From Chitinophaga filiformis (GTDB lineage: Bacteria > Bacteroidota > Bacteroidia > Chitinophagales > Chitinophagaceae): 64,000 nucleotides of DNA. Under the pieces are notes generated by a model, which was not told the DNA's origin, did no database searches, and worked only from the letters and a program-made list of their open reading frames with translations. The DNA is taken from NCBI RefSeq assembly GCF_900102545.1, contig NZ_FNBN01000007.1:243247-307246 (forward strand). Direction: 5' to 3'. Below, one piece after another: positions 8,252-16,870 of the stretch; positions within the stretch are counted from its first letter, which is position 1; every line of letters starts with the position of its first letter. The position numbers were made by a program, and so were the translations under genes.

Positions 8252-10726
8252 ATGTCAAGGGGAATTATTGCTTACCTCCTATTCTGGCTGTTGCTGACAC
8301 CCTTTACGGGCTTATCACAACTTCCGTCGTCGTCGGCCATTCCCGGCTATTCTTATCACCCGATGCGTGAGGACAAGGCCTCCTGGCAGCGGTTAAGCCT
8401 CCTGATGGGCGCCACTTTTCTAGTGGTTGCCAAGGAAGGACAGGTGGACCTGGATAGTTGTCTGCATGCGGCCAGCCGTTCCATGGGAATAAGCCGGTTT
8501 ACCCTGCTGGCAGAAGGAATCGACGATCCGGAGCTCGCAGCACAATCAAAGTGGATCGACCGGTATGAGCCGGCACAGGGTGTAAGTCTGCTTTCGGAGA
8601 CCTCTGGTAAAAGACATGCGCAATTATTACTGCTGCTGGGCGCTTATTATGCTTTTCAGCCTCATAATTACTACAAGCACAAAGACAGTGTCGAGTATTT
8701 TCTGACGAGGGCCATACAGGAGAGCAAATCACTCAAAGAAGACAAGCTGGGCAGGCTGGCGCTTTGCCTGCTTGTAAAAGTATATGCCCTGGGTAACGAT
8801 GAAAAGGCCGATTCGGTTTGCCAGACATTGATCGTGCAATGCAGACAGGCAGGTGATAAAGAAACAGCAGCAAGAGCATTAGCCTACCGGAGCAAATTTA
8901 CGCCTCCCCTGGCTTCCACGCTAAAGAGAAAGATCGATGATGCGCAGCAGGCGGCGGCACTCTATCACAGCGTGGGTAACGTTGAAGGCGAGGTAAATGC
9001 TTTGACAGACCTGGGCTATTTACAGATGATTATCGGACAAAAACAGACCGCGTATGAAAATCATCTGAAAGCATTCGAACTGGCTGAAGCGATTCATTAT
9101 CCTTATACCCATTATAATACGCAGGCGCTTGTTACCGTCACGCTCTTTCAGGGAAAGTTTGGCGAACCGCTACGGTATACCTATCAGCTGATCAGAACTG
9201 CTGAGGAGACCCGTGACAGTCTCGCCTGGGGCTATTTTTATACTAACCTGGCGCAATTGTATGGATGGGAAGGCAGAACAAAAGAAAGCATTGAATGGTC
9301 GCGAAAGTCGGTCAACCGTTTCGTGGCCGAACGTAATACATCGGTATACCGTATGTTAGATAATGTGGTGCTCTACATGCAGGAGAATGGCCAGGCGAGA
9401 GAAGCGCTGGACCTTGCACTGGACATCTCGAACAAAGTGGGCTATCCCACCACTTTTTCGGACCAATTCTCCTACCACACGGTATTCTCCGACTGTTATA
9501 TAGGACTCCACCAGCCAGATCAGGCAGAAGTGCATATCAACAAACTTGATAAACTGGAAACCAAAGCTGAAACTGTCAGAGGGCCGATGAGACGATCTGA
9601 AGTTGATGGGCAGTATGCCTACTTATTGATGGAACGGAAACAATACAGGAAAGCGAGGGAATTTCTTAATAAGCGATTCGTTTCCCCCGGGCTTATGGAT
9701 AGCTACCTGGCACCTAATCTTCAGGCATACCGGCAACTGATCTTTATCGACTCGATACTCGGCGACAATACCGCTGCGGTAGCGCATTACAGGAGGTATA
9801 CGCAGTTACGCGATTCCGGCTTTCAGATATCTAAATTAAGACAGGCAGAAGAGCTCCAGGTCATCTACCAGATGAAGGAGAAAGAGAACGAAATAAGCTC
9901 CCTGACACAGCAGACAAAGCTTGAGAAAGCCAATTCGGAGAAGGCAGCCCTTGTAAGGGACCTGACGATAGCCGGCATTTTTGCGGCCCTTATCATCGCC
10001 GCTTTACTATACCGGCAAAGCCGCCTAAGGAAGAAGAACAATGAGGTGATCGTAGCGAAGAATGAACAACTACAACAGTTACTTGCGGATAAGGAATGGC
10101 TGTTAAAGGAAATACACCATCGCGTTAAAAATAATCTTCAGATCATCATGAGCCTGTTGGATTCACAGTCAGAATACATTAACAATGATGCTGCGCTTGC
10201 GGCCATTGAAGACAACATGCGCCGGGTACATGCGATGGCGCTCATACACCAGAAACTTTATCAGTCGGAAGATATTGCCACCATTGCCATGCCGGGTTAC
10301 ATCAATGAACTGGTGAACTATGCGCGGGAGAGCTTCGACACGAACAACCGGATCGTTTTTGAGCAGAAGATTGAGCCGCTGAACCTGGATGTATCGCAGA
10401 CCGTTCCGCTGGGGCTGATCATCAACGAAAGCATCGTCAATGCCATCAAGTATGCATTTCCTCATGGACGAAAAGGGGTTGTTCGTATACATTTTTACAG
10501 GGATGGAACACGTCATTTAGTACTGAAGATAGCAGACAATGGCACAGGCCTGCCGCCGGGGTTCGACACAAAGGCGCATACATCTCTGGGATTTGACCTG
10601 ATGCAGGGGCTTACCAAACAATTGAATGGCAGCTTCCTTTTTGAAAGCAATAACGGCCTGCACATAACGATCAGATTTATGGAATTTAACAGTCACTATT
10701 CACCCAAAACCTTGATCAACCTTTAA
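8252..10726 (+). CDS. TPR-sensor histidine kinase (HisKA_2 type)
   Basis: The 824-residue protein has a signal sequence ('AYLLFWLLLTPFTGLS'), a long helical TPR-like region to about residue 560, a coiled coil, one membrane helix near 575 ('IAGIFAALIIAALLY'), then a kinase core. The core is HisKA_2: 'EIHHRVKNNLQIIMSLLDSQ' near residue 617, with the N box 'INESIVNAIKYAFPHG' and the G boxes 'DNGTGLPPGF' and 'SLGFDLMQGL'. The TPR part should lie in the periplasm and sense a ligand or partner protein. The response regulator starts 12 bases after the stop, so they form an operon. HisKA_2 with an NtrC-type partner is not a standard pairing. Confidence 0.93.
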   Translation: MSRGIIAYLLFWLLLTPFTGLSQLPSSSAIPGYSYHPMREDKASWQRLSLLMGATFLVVAKEGQVDLDSCLHAASRSMGISRFTLLAEGIDDPELAAQSKWIDRYEPAQGVSLLSETSGKRHAQLLLLLGAYYAFQPHNYYKHKDSVEYFLTRAIQESKSLKEDKLGRLALCLLVKVYALGNDEKADSVCQTLIVQCRQAGDKETAARALAYRSKFTPPLASTLKRKIDDAQQAAALYHSVGNVEGEVNALTDLGYLQMIIGQKQTAYENHLKAFELAEAIHYPYTHYNTQALVTVTLFQGKFGEPLRYTYQLIRTAEETRDSLAWGYFYTNLAQLYGWEGRTKESIEWSRKSVNRFVAERNTSVYRMLDNVVLYMQENGQAREALDLALDISNKVGYPTTFSDQFSYHTVFSDCYIGLHQPDQAEVHINKLDKLETKAETVRGPMRRSEVDGQYAYLLMERKQYRKAREFLNKRFVSPGLMDSYLAPNLQAYRQLIFIDSILGDNTAAVAHYRRYTQLRDSGFQISKLRQAEELQVIYQMKEKENEISSLTQQTKLEKANSEKAALVRDLTIAGIFAALIIAALLYRQSRLRKKNNEVIVAKNEQLQQLLADKEWLLKEIHHRVKNNLQIIMSLLDSQSEYINNDAALAAIEDNMRRVHAMALIHQKLYQSEDIATIAMPGYINELVNYARESFDTNNRIVFEQKIEPLNLDVSQTVPLGLIINESIVNAIKYAFPHGRKGVVRIHFYRDGTRHLVLKIADNGTGLPPGFDTKAHTSLGFDLMQGLTKQLNGSFLFESNNGLHITIRFMEFNSHYSPKTLINL

Positions 10727-10738
10727 GTTACTTTTTGA

Positions 10739-12688
10739 ATGGAAAAGAATGTGCTCATTGTCGAAGACGAATTTATTGTAGCTAATAATCTCCGGCAGAT
10801 TTTAGAGCGGTTTGGCTATGCCATAACCGGTATTGCAGCTTCTGCCGAAGAAGCGGAAGCATATCTCCAAAAACAAAAACCGGATATCGCCCTGCTTGAT
10901 ATCCGACTGCAGGGAGAACGCTCGGGTATCGATATAGCCCGGAAATTAAGGTCTGAAAACATAGCCTTTATCTATCTGTCGGCCAATTCCAATCAAAAGA
11001 TACTGGAGGAAGCCAAGACAACAGAGCCTTATGGCTTTTTGGTGAAACCTTTCAGGAAAAAGGACTTACTGGTCATGCTGGATATTGCATGGTATCGTCA
11101 TAAGCAGGGCCTCGAATCGATCATGCACCAGGAAAGCCTCTTACAGCAACAAATAGTGGAAGTGAGCCTTGAAAACCTGCAAAGCGAGCAAAAATTGCTG
11201 AAGATTGCCAGGATCCTGCAATCACATCTGCCATTCGATCTTATTGCGAGTGGCCTCAGACCACTTACTATGGACGCATTCGACGACAAAGCGTATTTGC
11301 GTGTCGGGTTCGACGAATACCAGTTCATAGGTGAAAAAGAATTATTAACCATTACCAACTTAAAGAAAACTGCACTGTCTGTAATTCTTGCCAACAGCCA
11401 TACCGATATCAGCACGGTCATTTATAATCATGAAACACCTGGCGTAAAACCGAATGTTCCTTCACTTCAAAAAACACTGATCGAAACATTTGCGATAGAA
11501 TCATACCTGGTATTTCCCGTTACACTTGGTAATGGACAGTCGTTTCACTACTTTTTCTACAGTCGGCGGCGGGATACTTATAATCATCGCCATATTTCCT
11601 TACTGAACCGGCTACGCCAGTGTCTGGTAACCGTAGCCGAAACACTGGTCCCTTCAGCAGGCCCACTGGGAAGAGCGATGGCAGCACCGTCGGGACTCCC
11701 CGCATTCAGCAATATTATCGGAAACCACCATCTCCTATTAGCGGCACTCGACCTCACTACACAGGTAGCACCGTACAACACATCAGTGCTGATCCTCGGA
11801 GAGAGTGGCACGGGTAAAGAAAAAGTGGCCCATTCCATTCACTTACTCTCGCCCCGTAAAAATGGACCATTCATCAAGGTAAATTGCGCGGCCATTCCGG
11901 CTACGCTTATGGAATCGGAACTATTTGGCCATGAGAAAGGCGCTTTTACCGGCGCGCTGGAGAAAAGAAAAGGCCGGTTTGAGCTGGCCGATGGTGGCAC
12001 CATCTTTTTAGACGAAATCGGCGAACTTCCAACTGACATGCAGGTGAAGATATTGCGCGTTTTGCAGGAAAAGGAAATTGAATACGTCGGCGGCGGCTCT
12101 CCTGTCAACGTCAATGTTCGCATCATTGCTGCCACTAACCGGAACCTGGAGAAAGAAGTAGCTGCAGGCAATTTCCGGCTTGACCTGTATTATCGCCTCA
12201 ATGTATTTCCCATTACATTGCCACCGCTGCGCGAACGAAAAAGCGATATAGAAGGTCTGGCCACTTATTTTGCAGAAAAGTTCTGCCGGGAATTCAATAA
12301 GCCGTTCATGGGCATTGCGACATCCGCGATGGAAGACATGATGGCTTATCATTGGCCCGGCAATATTCGTGAACTCGAAAATGTAATAGAGCAATCTGCC
12401 ATTCTCAACGACGGAAAGTCTGCATTAACACTGAAGCGGAATCTAACGGGAACAGCAACCGCATCTACTCCGGAGGTGAGTATTAAAAATCTGGAAGACG
12501 TAAAGCGCATTCAAAGAGAAACAGAAAGGAACTATATAATTTCTGTTCTCAAAAAAACATTCGGCCGCATCCGGGGCGTGAATGGTGCTGCAGAATTGTT
12601 GAATATCAAACCCACCACGCTGGAATCAAAAATAGATAAGTTGAATATCAAAAGGGATGATTTCATGAGTTCAGGAGGTAATCAATAG
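10739..12688 (+). CDS. Sigma-54-dependent response regulator (receiver, GAF-like, AAA+, HTH)
   Basis: The 649-residue protein starts with a receiver (Asp54 in 'ALLDIRLQG', Lys in 'FLVKPFRKKD'). A coiled segment and a GAF-like region (about 180-290, no clear motif) follow, then an AAA+ enhancer-binding domain (about 320-545): Walker A 'GESGTGKEKVA', the sigma-54 contact loop 'GAFTGA' intact near residue 400, Walker B 'GGTIFLDEIGELP', and Arg-finger region 'LYYRLNVFPI'. The C-terminus has a Fis-type helix-turn-helix ('GAAELLNIKPTTLESKI'). Phosphorylation by the TPR kinase upstream should license transcription from -24/-12 promoters. No such promoter was identified in this window. Confidence 0.94.
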   Translation: MEKNVLIVEDEFIVANNLRQILERFGYAITGIAASAEEAEAYLQKQKPDIALLDIRLQGERSGIDIARKLRSENIAFIYLSANSNQKILEEAKTTEPYGFLVKPFRKKDLLVMLDIAWYRHKQGLESIMHQESLLQQQIVEVSLENLQSEQKLLKIARILQSHLPFDLIASGLRPLTMDAFDDKAYLRVGFDEYQFIGEKELLTITNLKKTALSVILANSHTDISTVIYNHETPGVKPNVPSLQKTLIETFAIESYLVFPVTLGNGQSFHYFFYSRRRDTYNHRHISLLNRLRQCLVTVAETLVPSAGPLGRAMAAPSGLPAFSNIIGNHHLLLAALDLTTQVAPYNTSVLILGESGTGKEKVAHSIHLLSPRKNGPFIKVNCAAIPATLMESELFGHEKGAFTGALEKRKGRFELADGGTIFLDEIGELPTDMQVKILRVLQEKEIEYVGGGSPVNVNVRIIAATNRNLEKEVAAGNFRLDLYYRLNVFPITLPPLRERKSDIEGLATYFAEKFCREFNKPFMGIATSAMEDMMAYHWPGNIRELENVIEQSAILNDGKSALTLKRNLTGTATASTPEVSIKNLEDVKRIQRETERNYIISVLKKTFGRIRGVNGAAELLNIKPTTLESKIDKLNIKRDDFMSSGGNQ

Positions 12689-12753
12689 ACTTTTGCCTGA
12701 ATAACACCATCTACGCGTTCCCAATCCGCGGCAGCTGTCGTCGCTTTTCGCCA

Positions 12754-13689
12754 TCAGTTAAACGACTGTCTGAACTCCAGGGGTAAAAGCTTCGTTTTAG
12801 CTTTGAACAGCTTGCTGAAAGATTGTGGGTGCTCAAATCCCAGTTCATAAGCAATTTCACTAACAGATAAATCTGTTGTAGATAATTTTTCCTTTGCTTT
12901 TTCAATCAGCTTGTCGTGAATGTGTTGCTGTGTGCTTTGTCCTGTCAACCGTTTAAGCACGCGGCTCAGATAACTTACGGATACATTCAGATTTTCAGAA
13001 ATAGATTGAACTGTAGGTAAACCTTTTTGAATCAAATCATCGCTGTTGAAATAATCAGTAAGTAAATTATCCAAACGGCTCAGGATCTGATGATTTCCTA
13101 TTTTCCTGGTGTTAAATTGTCTGTGGTAAAATCTCTCGGCATAAGTAAGCAATAGCTCTATTTGTGCAATAATGACGTTTTGACTGTGATCATCAATATT
13201 TGAGTGGTATTCCTGCTGAATATCCCGGATGATACCGGTAATAATTACTTCTTCTTTTTCTGAAAGAAAAAGTGCTTCGTTCACAGCATAATTAAAAAAA
13301 TCGTATTGCTTTATACTTTTTGCTAAAGATGTATTCCAAATAAAATCGGGATGGATGAGCAGCACCCATCCCGATTGTTTTAATTCTTTTTCTTCTTTGT
13401 CAAGTGCGATACTAAAAAGCTGATTAGGCGCCATAAATGACATGGTTCCCTCATCAAAATCGTATTGCTGTTGCCCGTACTTCAATCTGACAGTGCCTTT
13501 CTCATTGAGATTTCTCTTCAGGGCAATCATATAAAAATCCAAAAGCAAATTCACTGGTTCATCGCTGTGTAAATGTTTAGCGGTTTCAACATTTATCACA
13601 CTAATCAACGGATGTTCAGGTTTAGGCAAGTCCCTGAATTTGTGAAATTCACTTATCGTTTTTATCCTGTGAACTTTCTTGTTTGCCAT
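12754..13689 (-). CDS. AraC-family transcriptional regulator
   Basis: Starting at the ATG at 13689 ('MANKKVHRIKTIS') the protein has 311 residues; an upstream in-frame ATG at 13746 lies inside the preceding gene and is unlikely. The N-terminal half is a ligand-binding cupin-like domain ('YDFDEGTMSFMAPNQLF'); the last 100 residues hold two helix-turn-helix motifs ('SISENLNVSVSYLSRVLKRL' and 'SVSEIAYELGFEHPQSFSKL'). It starts one base after the stop of the oxidoreductase upstream, so the two are co-transcribed and it may control its own operon. The regulator at 49205-50119 is highly similar along its whole length. Confidence 0.93.
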   Translation of the reverse strand: MANKKVHRIKTISEFHKFRDLPKPEHPLISVINVETAKHLHSDEPVNLLLDFYMIALKRNLNEKGTVRLKYGQQQYDFDEGTMSFMAPNQLFSIALDKEEKELKQSGWVLLIHPDFIWNTSLAKSIKQYDFFNYAVNEALFLSEKEEVIITGIIRDIQQEYHSNIDDHSQNVIIAQIELLLTYAERFYHRQFNTRKIGNHQILSRLDNLLTDYFNSDDLIQKGLPTVQSISENLNVSVSYLSRVLKRLTGQSTQQHIHDKLIEKAKEKLSTTDLSVSEIAYELGFEHPQSFSKLFKAKTKLLPLEFRQSFN

Positions 13690-13690
13690 T

Positions 13691-14665
13691 TTAGTTTGCT
13701 TTTCTGACTTCCAATACAAGTTTACCACGAACGTGCCAAGTTTCACTCTCTTTATGCGCCTCGGCTACTTGTTCCAATGAATAGACTTTGCTTACAACAA
13801 CCTTCACTTTACTTTCATCGATCAATTGGGCCATTTCTTTTAAGTATTCTGCAGAAACATAGCTACCACTAGCCCCAACGAGTTCACCTTTGGCCTTCTT
13901 TTTTGCAAGTGCTTCTTTAATTTCATCACTAAATGGAAAGTCGACGTTTACGCTCACATAGATACCGCCTTCTTTCAATACACTTATACATTTTAATCGT
14001 TCATTCTCATCACGAAGTGGTGAGGCGTCAAACACTACGTCAATGTTCTGCAACAATTCTTCAAACCTTTGGTTCCTGTAATCAATCACTTCATCAGCTC
14101 CAATTTGCTTCAAAAATTCTAGATTTCCTGCCGAAGCTGTCGCGATAACATACGCGCCTTTTGCTTTTGCAAACTGCACAGCCAAACTGCCAACGCCACC
14201 AGAAGCGCCGTGAATGAGAATCTGCTGACCTGCCTGCAACTGTCCCAGTTGGAAGTTACCCGCCCAGGCAACCAATCCTGCCAGGGGTACCCCCGCTGCC
14301 TCGTTAAATGAAATGCTTTTAGGCTTCAAGGCAAACTGATTTGCTTTTGCTGAAAAGTATTCAGCATAACTTCCATTGCCGGGAAAATTTGGAACGCCAA
14401 ACACTTCATCCCCTTTTTTGAAGTCTGTTACGTCGCTACCAACTTCCTCTACAATACCTGCCGCGTCCCAACCCAATATCAAAGGCAATTTTAATATGGG
14501 TCTTAAAAAATCATTTCCGCCGTTACGAATTACCCAATCTACAGGATTTACGCCACTTGCGTAACATTTCACCAAAATTTCATCCGCTGCAGGAACAGGA
14601 CGTTCCACTTCCTGTATTTTCAGGACTTCCGTTCCGCCAAATTCGTTAATTATTGCTGCTTTCAT
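13691..14665 (-). CDS. NADP-dependent quinone oxidoreductase-like protein (MDR family)
   Basis: The 324-residue protein is a zinc-independent medium-chain reductase: GroES-like N-terminus ('EILVKCYASGVNPVDWVIRN'), a cofactor-binding loop 'HGASGGVGSLAVQFAKA' near residue 155, and a C-terminus returning to the catalytic fold. The zinc ligands of alcohol dehydrogenases are missing, as in quinone and enone reductases. It likely reduces quinones or alpha,beta-unsaturated carbonyls with NADPH. It is the first gene of an operon with the AraC regulator that follows after one base, and has a CAACTTTG element 22 bases upstream of the start. Confidence 0.92.
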   Translation of the reverse strand: MKAAIINEFGGTEVLKIQEVERPVPAADEILVKCYASGVNPVDWVIRNGGNDFLRPILKLPLILGWDAAGIVEEVGSDVTDFKKGDEVFGVPNFPGNGSYAEYFSAKANQFALKPKSISFNEAAGVPLAGLVAWAGNFQLGQLQAGQQILIHGASGGVGSLAVQFAKAKGAYVIATASAGNLEFLKQIGADEVIDYRNQRFEELLQNIDVVFDASPLRDENERLKCISVLKEGGIYVSVNVDFPFSDEIKEALAKKKAKGELVGASGSYVSAEYLKEMAQLIDESKVKVVVSKVYSLEQVAEAHKESETWHVRGKLVLEVRKAN

Positions 14666-14667
14666 TT

Positions 14668-14927
14668 TTAATTGTTTTTGTTAGTACAAAGTTGCACTCG
14701 TATTAAAAAACAGAAGTAACCTAATTTGACTTTCTGGTAGCCGAAAATGAAGTACGGTATAAACCGGGTAGGCAGACTTGTCTCAACTACCTTCGAACTT
14801 ACATATTTCCCAGACGCACTATCTTTAACAACATACTTATACTCCTCTGAATTGTTGGATTGTGCATTCACCGATAAAGAAAATGTAAAGAAGGAAAGAG
14901 ATGCGATCAGCGGCTGCGTAATTTCAT
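14668..14927 (-). pseudogene. Decayed small secreted-protein gene (frameshift in the signal peptide)
   Basis: Reading leftwards from an ATG at 14927 gives 'MKLRSR' and a stop, while the frame one base over gives a good signal-peptide core, 'IASLSFFTFSLSVNAQSNN', followed by 'EEYKYVVKDSASGKYVSSK'. Joining the two frames gives a normal secreted N-terminus, so one base appears to have been lost or gained near 14910. The downstream end reaches into the promoter of the oxidoreductase gene and looks unlike a protein. I do not recognise the family. A short intact ORF of 67 residues from 14871 exists but would begin inside the signal sequence. Confidence 0.4.
14687..14694 (-). promoter_or_regulatory. 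Predicted -7 element of the oxidoreductase-AraC operon (CAACTTTG)
   Basis: The minus strand reads GCAACTTTGTA here, nearly the same as the element before the SDR gene at 3986-3993. The start codon at 14665 is 21 bases downstream. The -33 region shows only a weak match. Confidence 0.4.
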
Positions 14928-15158
14928 AGGTCTATCATATAGTTTTTACTGCATTAAATATATTATATTTATATAAATCTCATAATCTTCAGTAAGTCTG
15001 TTCCCAACCCATCATGACAAGATTTTTCTTCTACTCTGACCTTTTAAATATCGTCAATTAACAACGGCGGACTAGCTAATGGGAACTAATCCTCCTATTG
15101 TCTGTTAAAAAAACACGACTATAGCAGCTAAAAAAGAAATAACAACAAAAAGCAAAAA
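14928..15158. other. AT-rich intergenic stretch
   Basis: No coding frame, RNA gene or repeat stands out between the decayed gene and the promoter elements before 15220. The part after 14940 is AT-rich. Confidence 0.5.
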
Positions 15159-15166
15159 TACCTTTG
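15159..15166 (+). promoter_or_regulatory. Possible upstream -7 element (TACCTTTG)
   Basis: This is an exact TAnnTTTG match 53 bases before the start codon at 15220. No -33 TTTG is visible at the usual distance, so it may be secondary to the element inside the palindrome at 15196-15214. Confidence 0.3.
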
Positions 15167-15195
15167 TAGTATTGGCAGTATGAAATAAGTTTACT

Positions 15196-15214
15196 TACTT
15201 TGTATTACAAAGTA
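15196..15214. promoter_or_regulatory. Palindromic operator over the start-proximal promoter
   Basis: A perfect palindrome has 9-bp arms (TACTTTGTA, TACAAAGTA) around one T. It contains a TTACTTTG -7-like element (15195-15202) and ends 5 bases before the ATG at 15220. The overlap suggests a repressor site for a homodimeric regulator of TetR, PadR or MarR type. The binder is not encoded next to it. Confidence 0.5.
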
Positions 15215-15219
15215 CTTCT

Positions 15220-15705
15220 ATGTCATCAAATATTGAGAAATTCAGGAGGGAAATAAAGGCCTGGCTTATCTTTTTTATCATAGCGCTCCTGCTGAGTGGT
15301 ATCACCGCCTTCCCCGTAGAGACTGAGTTGCAATGGGTTTGCTCCTGGTGGCCTGAGCAATATTCCGCCTTCTATAAATGGCTATTCACCTGTTACCAGG
15401 CAATAAGGCATACCAATGCTCAATATCCTTATCTGGCCTATGGATACGACTGGCTGGCATTTGCCCATATCGTAATTGCGATCGCTTTCATCGGCCCTCT
15501 TAAGGATCCTGTAAAAAATATATGGATCATCGAATTCGGCTGCATAGCCTGTATTCTGGTTATTCCTCTCGCCTTTATAGCGGGACCTGTCAGGCAGATT
15601 CCTGTTCTCTGGCGATTGATTGATTGTTCGTTCGGCATTATTGGTATAATTCCCTTGCTAATATGTCATAGAAAAATAAAACAATTGGAAAAAGCAGTAG
15701 CTTAA
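15220..15705 (+). CDS. Hypothetical four-helix membrane protein
   Basis: The 161-residue protein has four predicted membrane helices (near residues 14-32, 78-96, 100-120 and 130-150) and short charged ends. I do not recognise the family. The segment 'YGYDWLAFAHIVIAIAFIGP' has a conserved-looking His in the second helix. It starts right behind the palindrome at 15196-15214 and is followed after 13 bases by an MpaB-like oxygenase, so the two probably form an operon in which this protein might serve as membrane anchor or electron partner. That role is a guess. Confidence 0.75.
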   Translation: MSSNIEKFRREIKAWLIFFIIALLLSGITAFPVETELQWVCSWWPEQYSAFYKWLFTCYQAIRHTNAQYPYLAYGYDWLAFAHIVIAIAFIGPLKDPVKNIWIIEFGCIACILVIPLAFIAGPVRQIPVLWRLIDCSFGIIGIIPLLICHRKIKQLEKAVA

Positions 15706-15718
15706 AAAAGCAATTGAG

Positions 15719-16477
15719 ATGAAGACATTTGTGGAGGATACATCAATTGTAAAGAAAATATGGAGCACGACAGATATTACACTTTTTATATTTGCCGGCG
15801 CCAGTGCTGAATTCGCCCTGAATAAGCAGGTTGACTGGTTATACTTTACAGGTAGATTACCCGGCGATCCTATCGGACGCTTGTTCTCAACGGTGAAATA
15901 CGCACAGTACATTATCTTCAAAGAAGAAAAAGAAGCGATTGCTTCGATCGGAAAAATAAATGCAGTACATCAGAATGTTGAGTCTGCACGTGGTTATAAA
16001 ATATCCGATGAAGGCTACCAGAGCGTATTATACATGCTGATCTATTATTCGATCGTCTCTTTTGAACTATTTGAGAGAAGATTAACGACTGAAGAGAAAG
16101 ATGACATTGTAAGCACCTTTGCCAGAATAGGTCATCATATGCAGATCCACGATCTTCCTTTTGATTATAAGGAGTGGAAAAAAAAGTATGAATACCAGTT
16201 GGCCCACAACCTTCAGAATAGTTCATTTACCGGGGACCTTTTCAAACAGTATAGAAAACATCTAGGCGCTTTCCGTTATTTTCTGTTGTTGGATATTCAA
16301 AGGATACTGGTATCCAGACAAGTGAACCATCTACTCGACCTGGGACGTCCACGACTTGTTCAGCTGCTGATTCCGGTTTACAGACTGATACGCAAATACA
16401 AATGGCATAAGGAGCTAATAGTAATGATGGTACCCACTAAGTTTAAAGAACAGGTGAAGGCTATGGACCAAAGATAA
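15719..16477 (+). CDS. MpaB/DUF2236-family oxygenase-like protein
   Basis: The 252-residue protein matches the compact DUF2236 (ER-bound oxygenase MpaB / rubber oxygenase) fold: 'LFIFAGASAEFALNKQVDWL' followed by 'YFTGRLPGDPIGRLFSTVKY' near the start, and the helical core 'YQSVLYMLIYYSIVSFELF'. Family members such as latex-clearing protein bind heme through a conserved His and cleave double bonds; most short bacterial members have no known substrate. Candidate histidines are in 'VHQNVES' and 'IGHHMQIHD'. It lies 13 bases after the four-helix membrane protein gene. Confidence 0.82.
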   Translation: MKTFVEDTSIVKKIWSTTDITLFIFAGASAEFALNKQVDWLYFTGRLPGDPIGRLFSTVKYAQYIIFKEEKEAIASIGKINAVHQNVESARGYKISDEGYQSVLYMLIYYSIVSFELFERRLTTEEKDDIVSTFARIGHHMQIHDLPFDYKEWKKKYEYQLAHNLQNSSFTGDLFKQYRKHLGAFRYFLLLDIQRILVSRQVNHLLDLGRPRLVQLLIPVYRLIRKYKWHKELIVMMVPTKFKEQVKAMDQR

Positions 16478-16703
16478 AGTCAGTACCACCAATCTGGGTA
16501 CTTTTGCCACCGAAAAGAGAACGCAGGTGCCAACGACAGTCAATCCTGATAGCGCTCCGGGAGTGCCTTTCCTCTCTCATAATCCTAATTATCTGGGCGC
16601 GCAGCAGGATACATACATTGATCCAACCAATGTACAAATGGAACAGGTTTGGGGTTCAAGACTTCATGTCGTTGGATCCGGAAAGGGAATATGGATTTAC
16701 TGA
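16450..16703 (+). pseudogene. C-terminal remnant of an unrecognised gene
   Basis: A frame without a usable start runs from the end of the MpaB-like gene to a stop at 16701-16703. It reads like genuine protein with low-complexity-free sequence: 'TKDKVSTTNLGTFATEKRTQ', 'SAPGVPFLSHNPNYLGAQQ', 'DTYIDPTNVQMEQVWG'. The body of the gene is missing upstream, where the MpaB-like gene occupies another frame, so a deletion junction lies near 16450-16480. I do not recognise the family. An overlapping 76-residue ORF in a different frame is a shadow. Confidence 0.45.
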
Positions 16704-16747
16704 AAGAATTGGAAAGACGCCTCTAAACAGCTAACCTCACCCCCTTC

Positions 16748-16775
16748 ACGCAATCGTTGCCGATAACGATTGCGT
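16748..16775. promoter_or_regulatory. 28-bp palindrome, candidate operator of the pectate lyase gene
   Basis: Perfect 11-bp arms (ACGCAATCGTT and AACGATTGCGT) flank the loop GCCGAT, 96 bases before the lyase start. It is followed by A7, not T, so it is a poor terminator. The half-site GCAATCGTT resembles LacI-family half-sites with a central CG; the resemblance is inference. Confidence 0.4.
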
Positions 16776-16870
16776 AAAAAAATCATCGGAAGCCTGATCA
16801 ACCTATCAATTAATTGCTGAAATTCAGCCTACCCCCTCATTACTATCTTTCAACAATTAAAACCCACATT

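Noticed and set aside
13690..13746. Longer start of the AraC gene at 13746
   Set aside because: It would overlap the end of the oxidoreductase gene and add residues outside the family; the ATG at 13689 gives one-base spacing.
16504..16734. 76-residue ORF starting MPPKRERR
   Set aside because: It is in a different frame from the protein-like remnant and has a basic, random composition.
16748..16775. Intrinsic terminator
   Set aside because: An A tract, not a T tract, follows the stem, and no gene ends just before it on the other strand; treated as operator.
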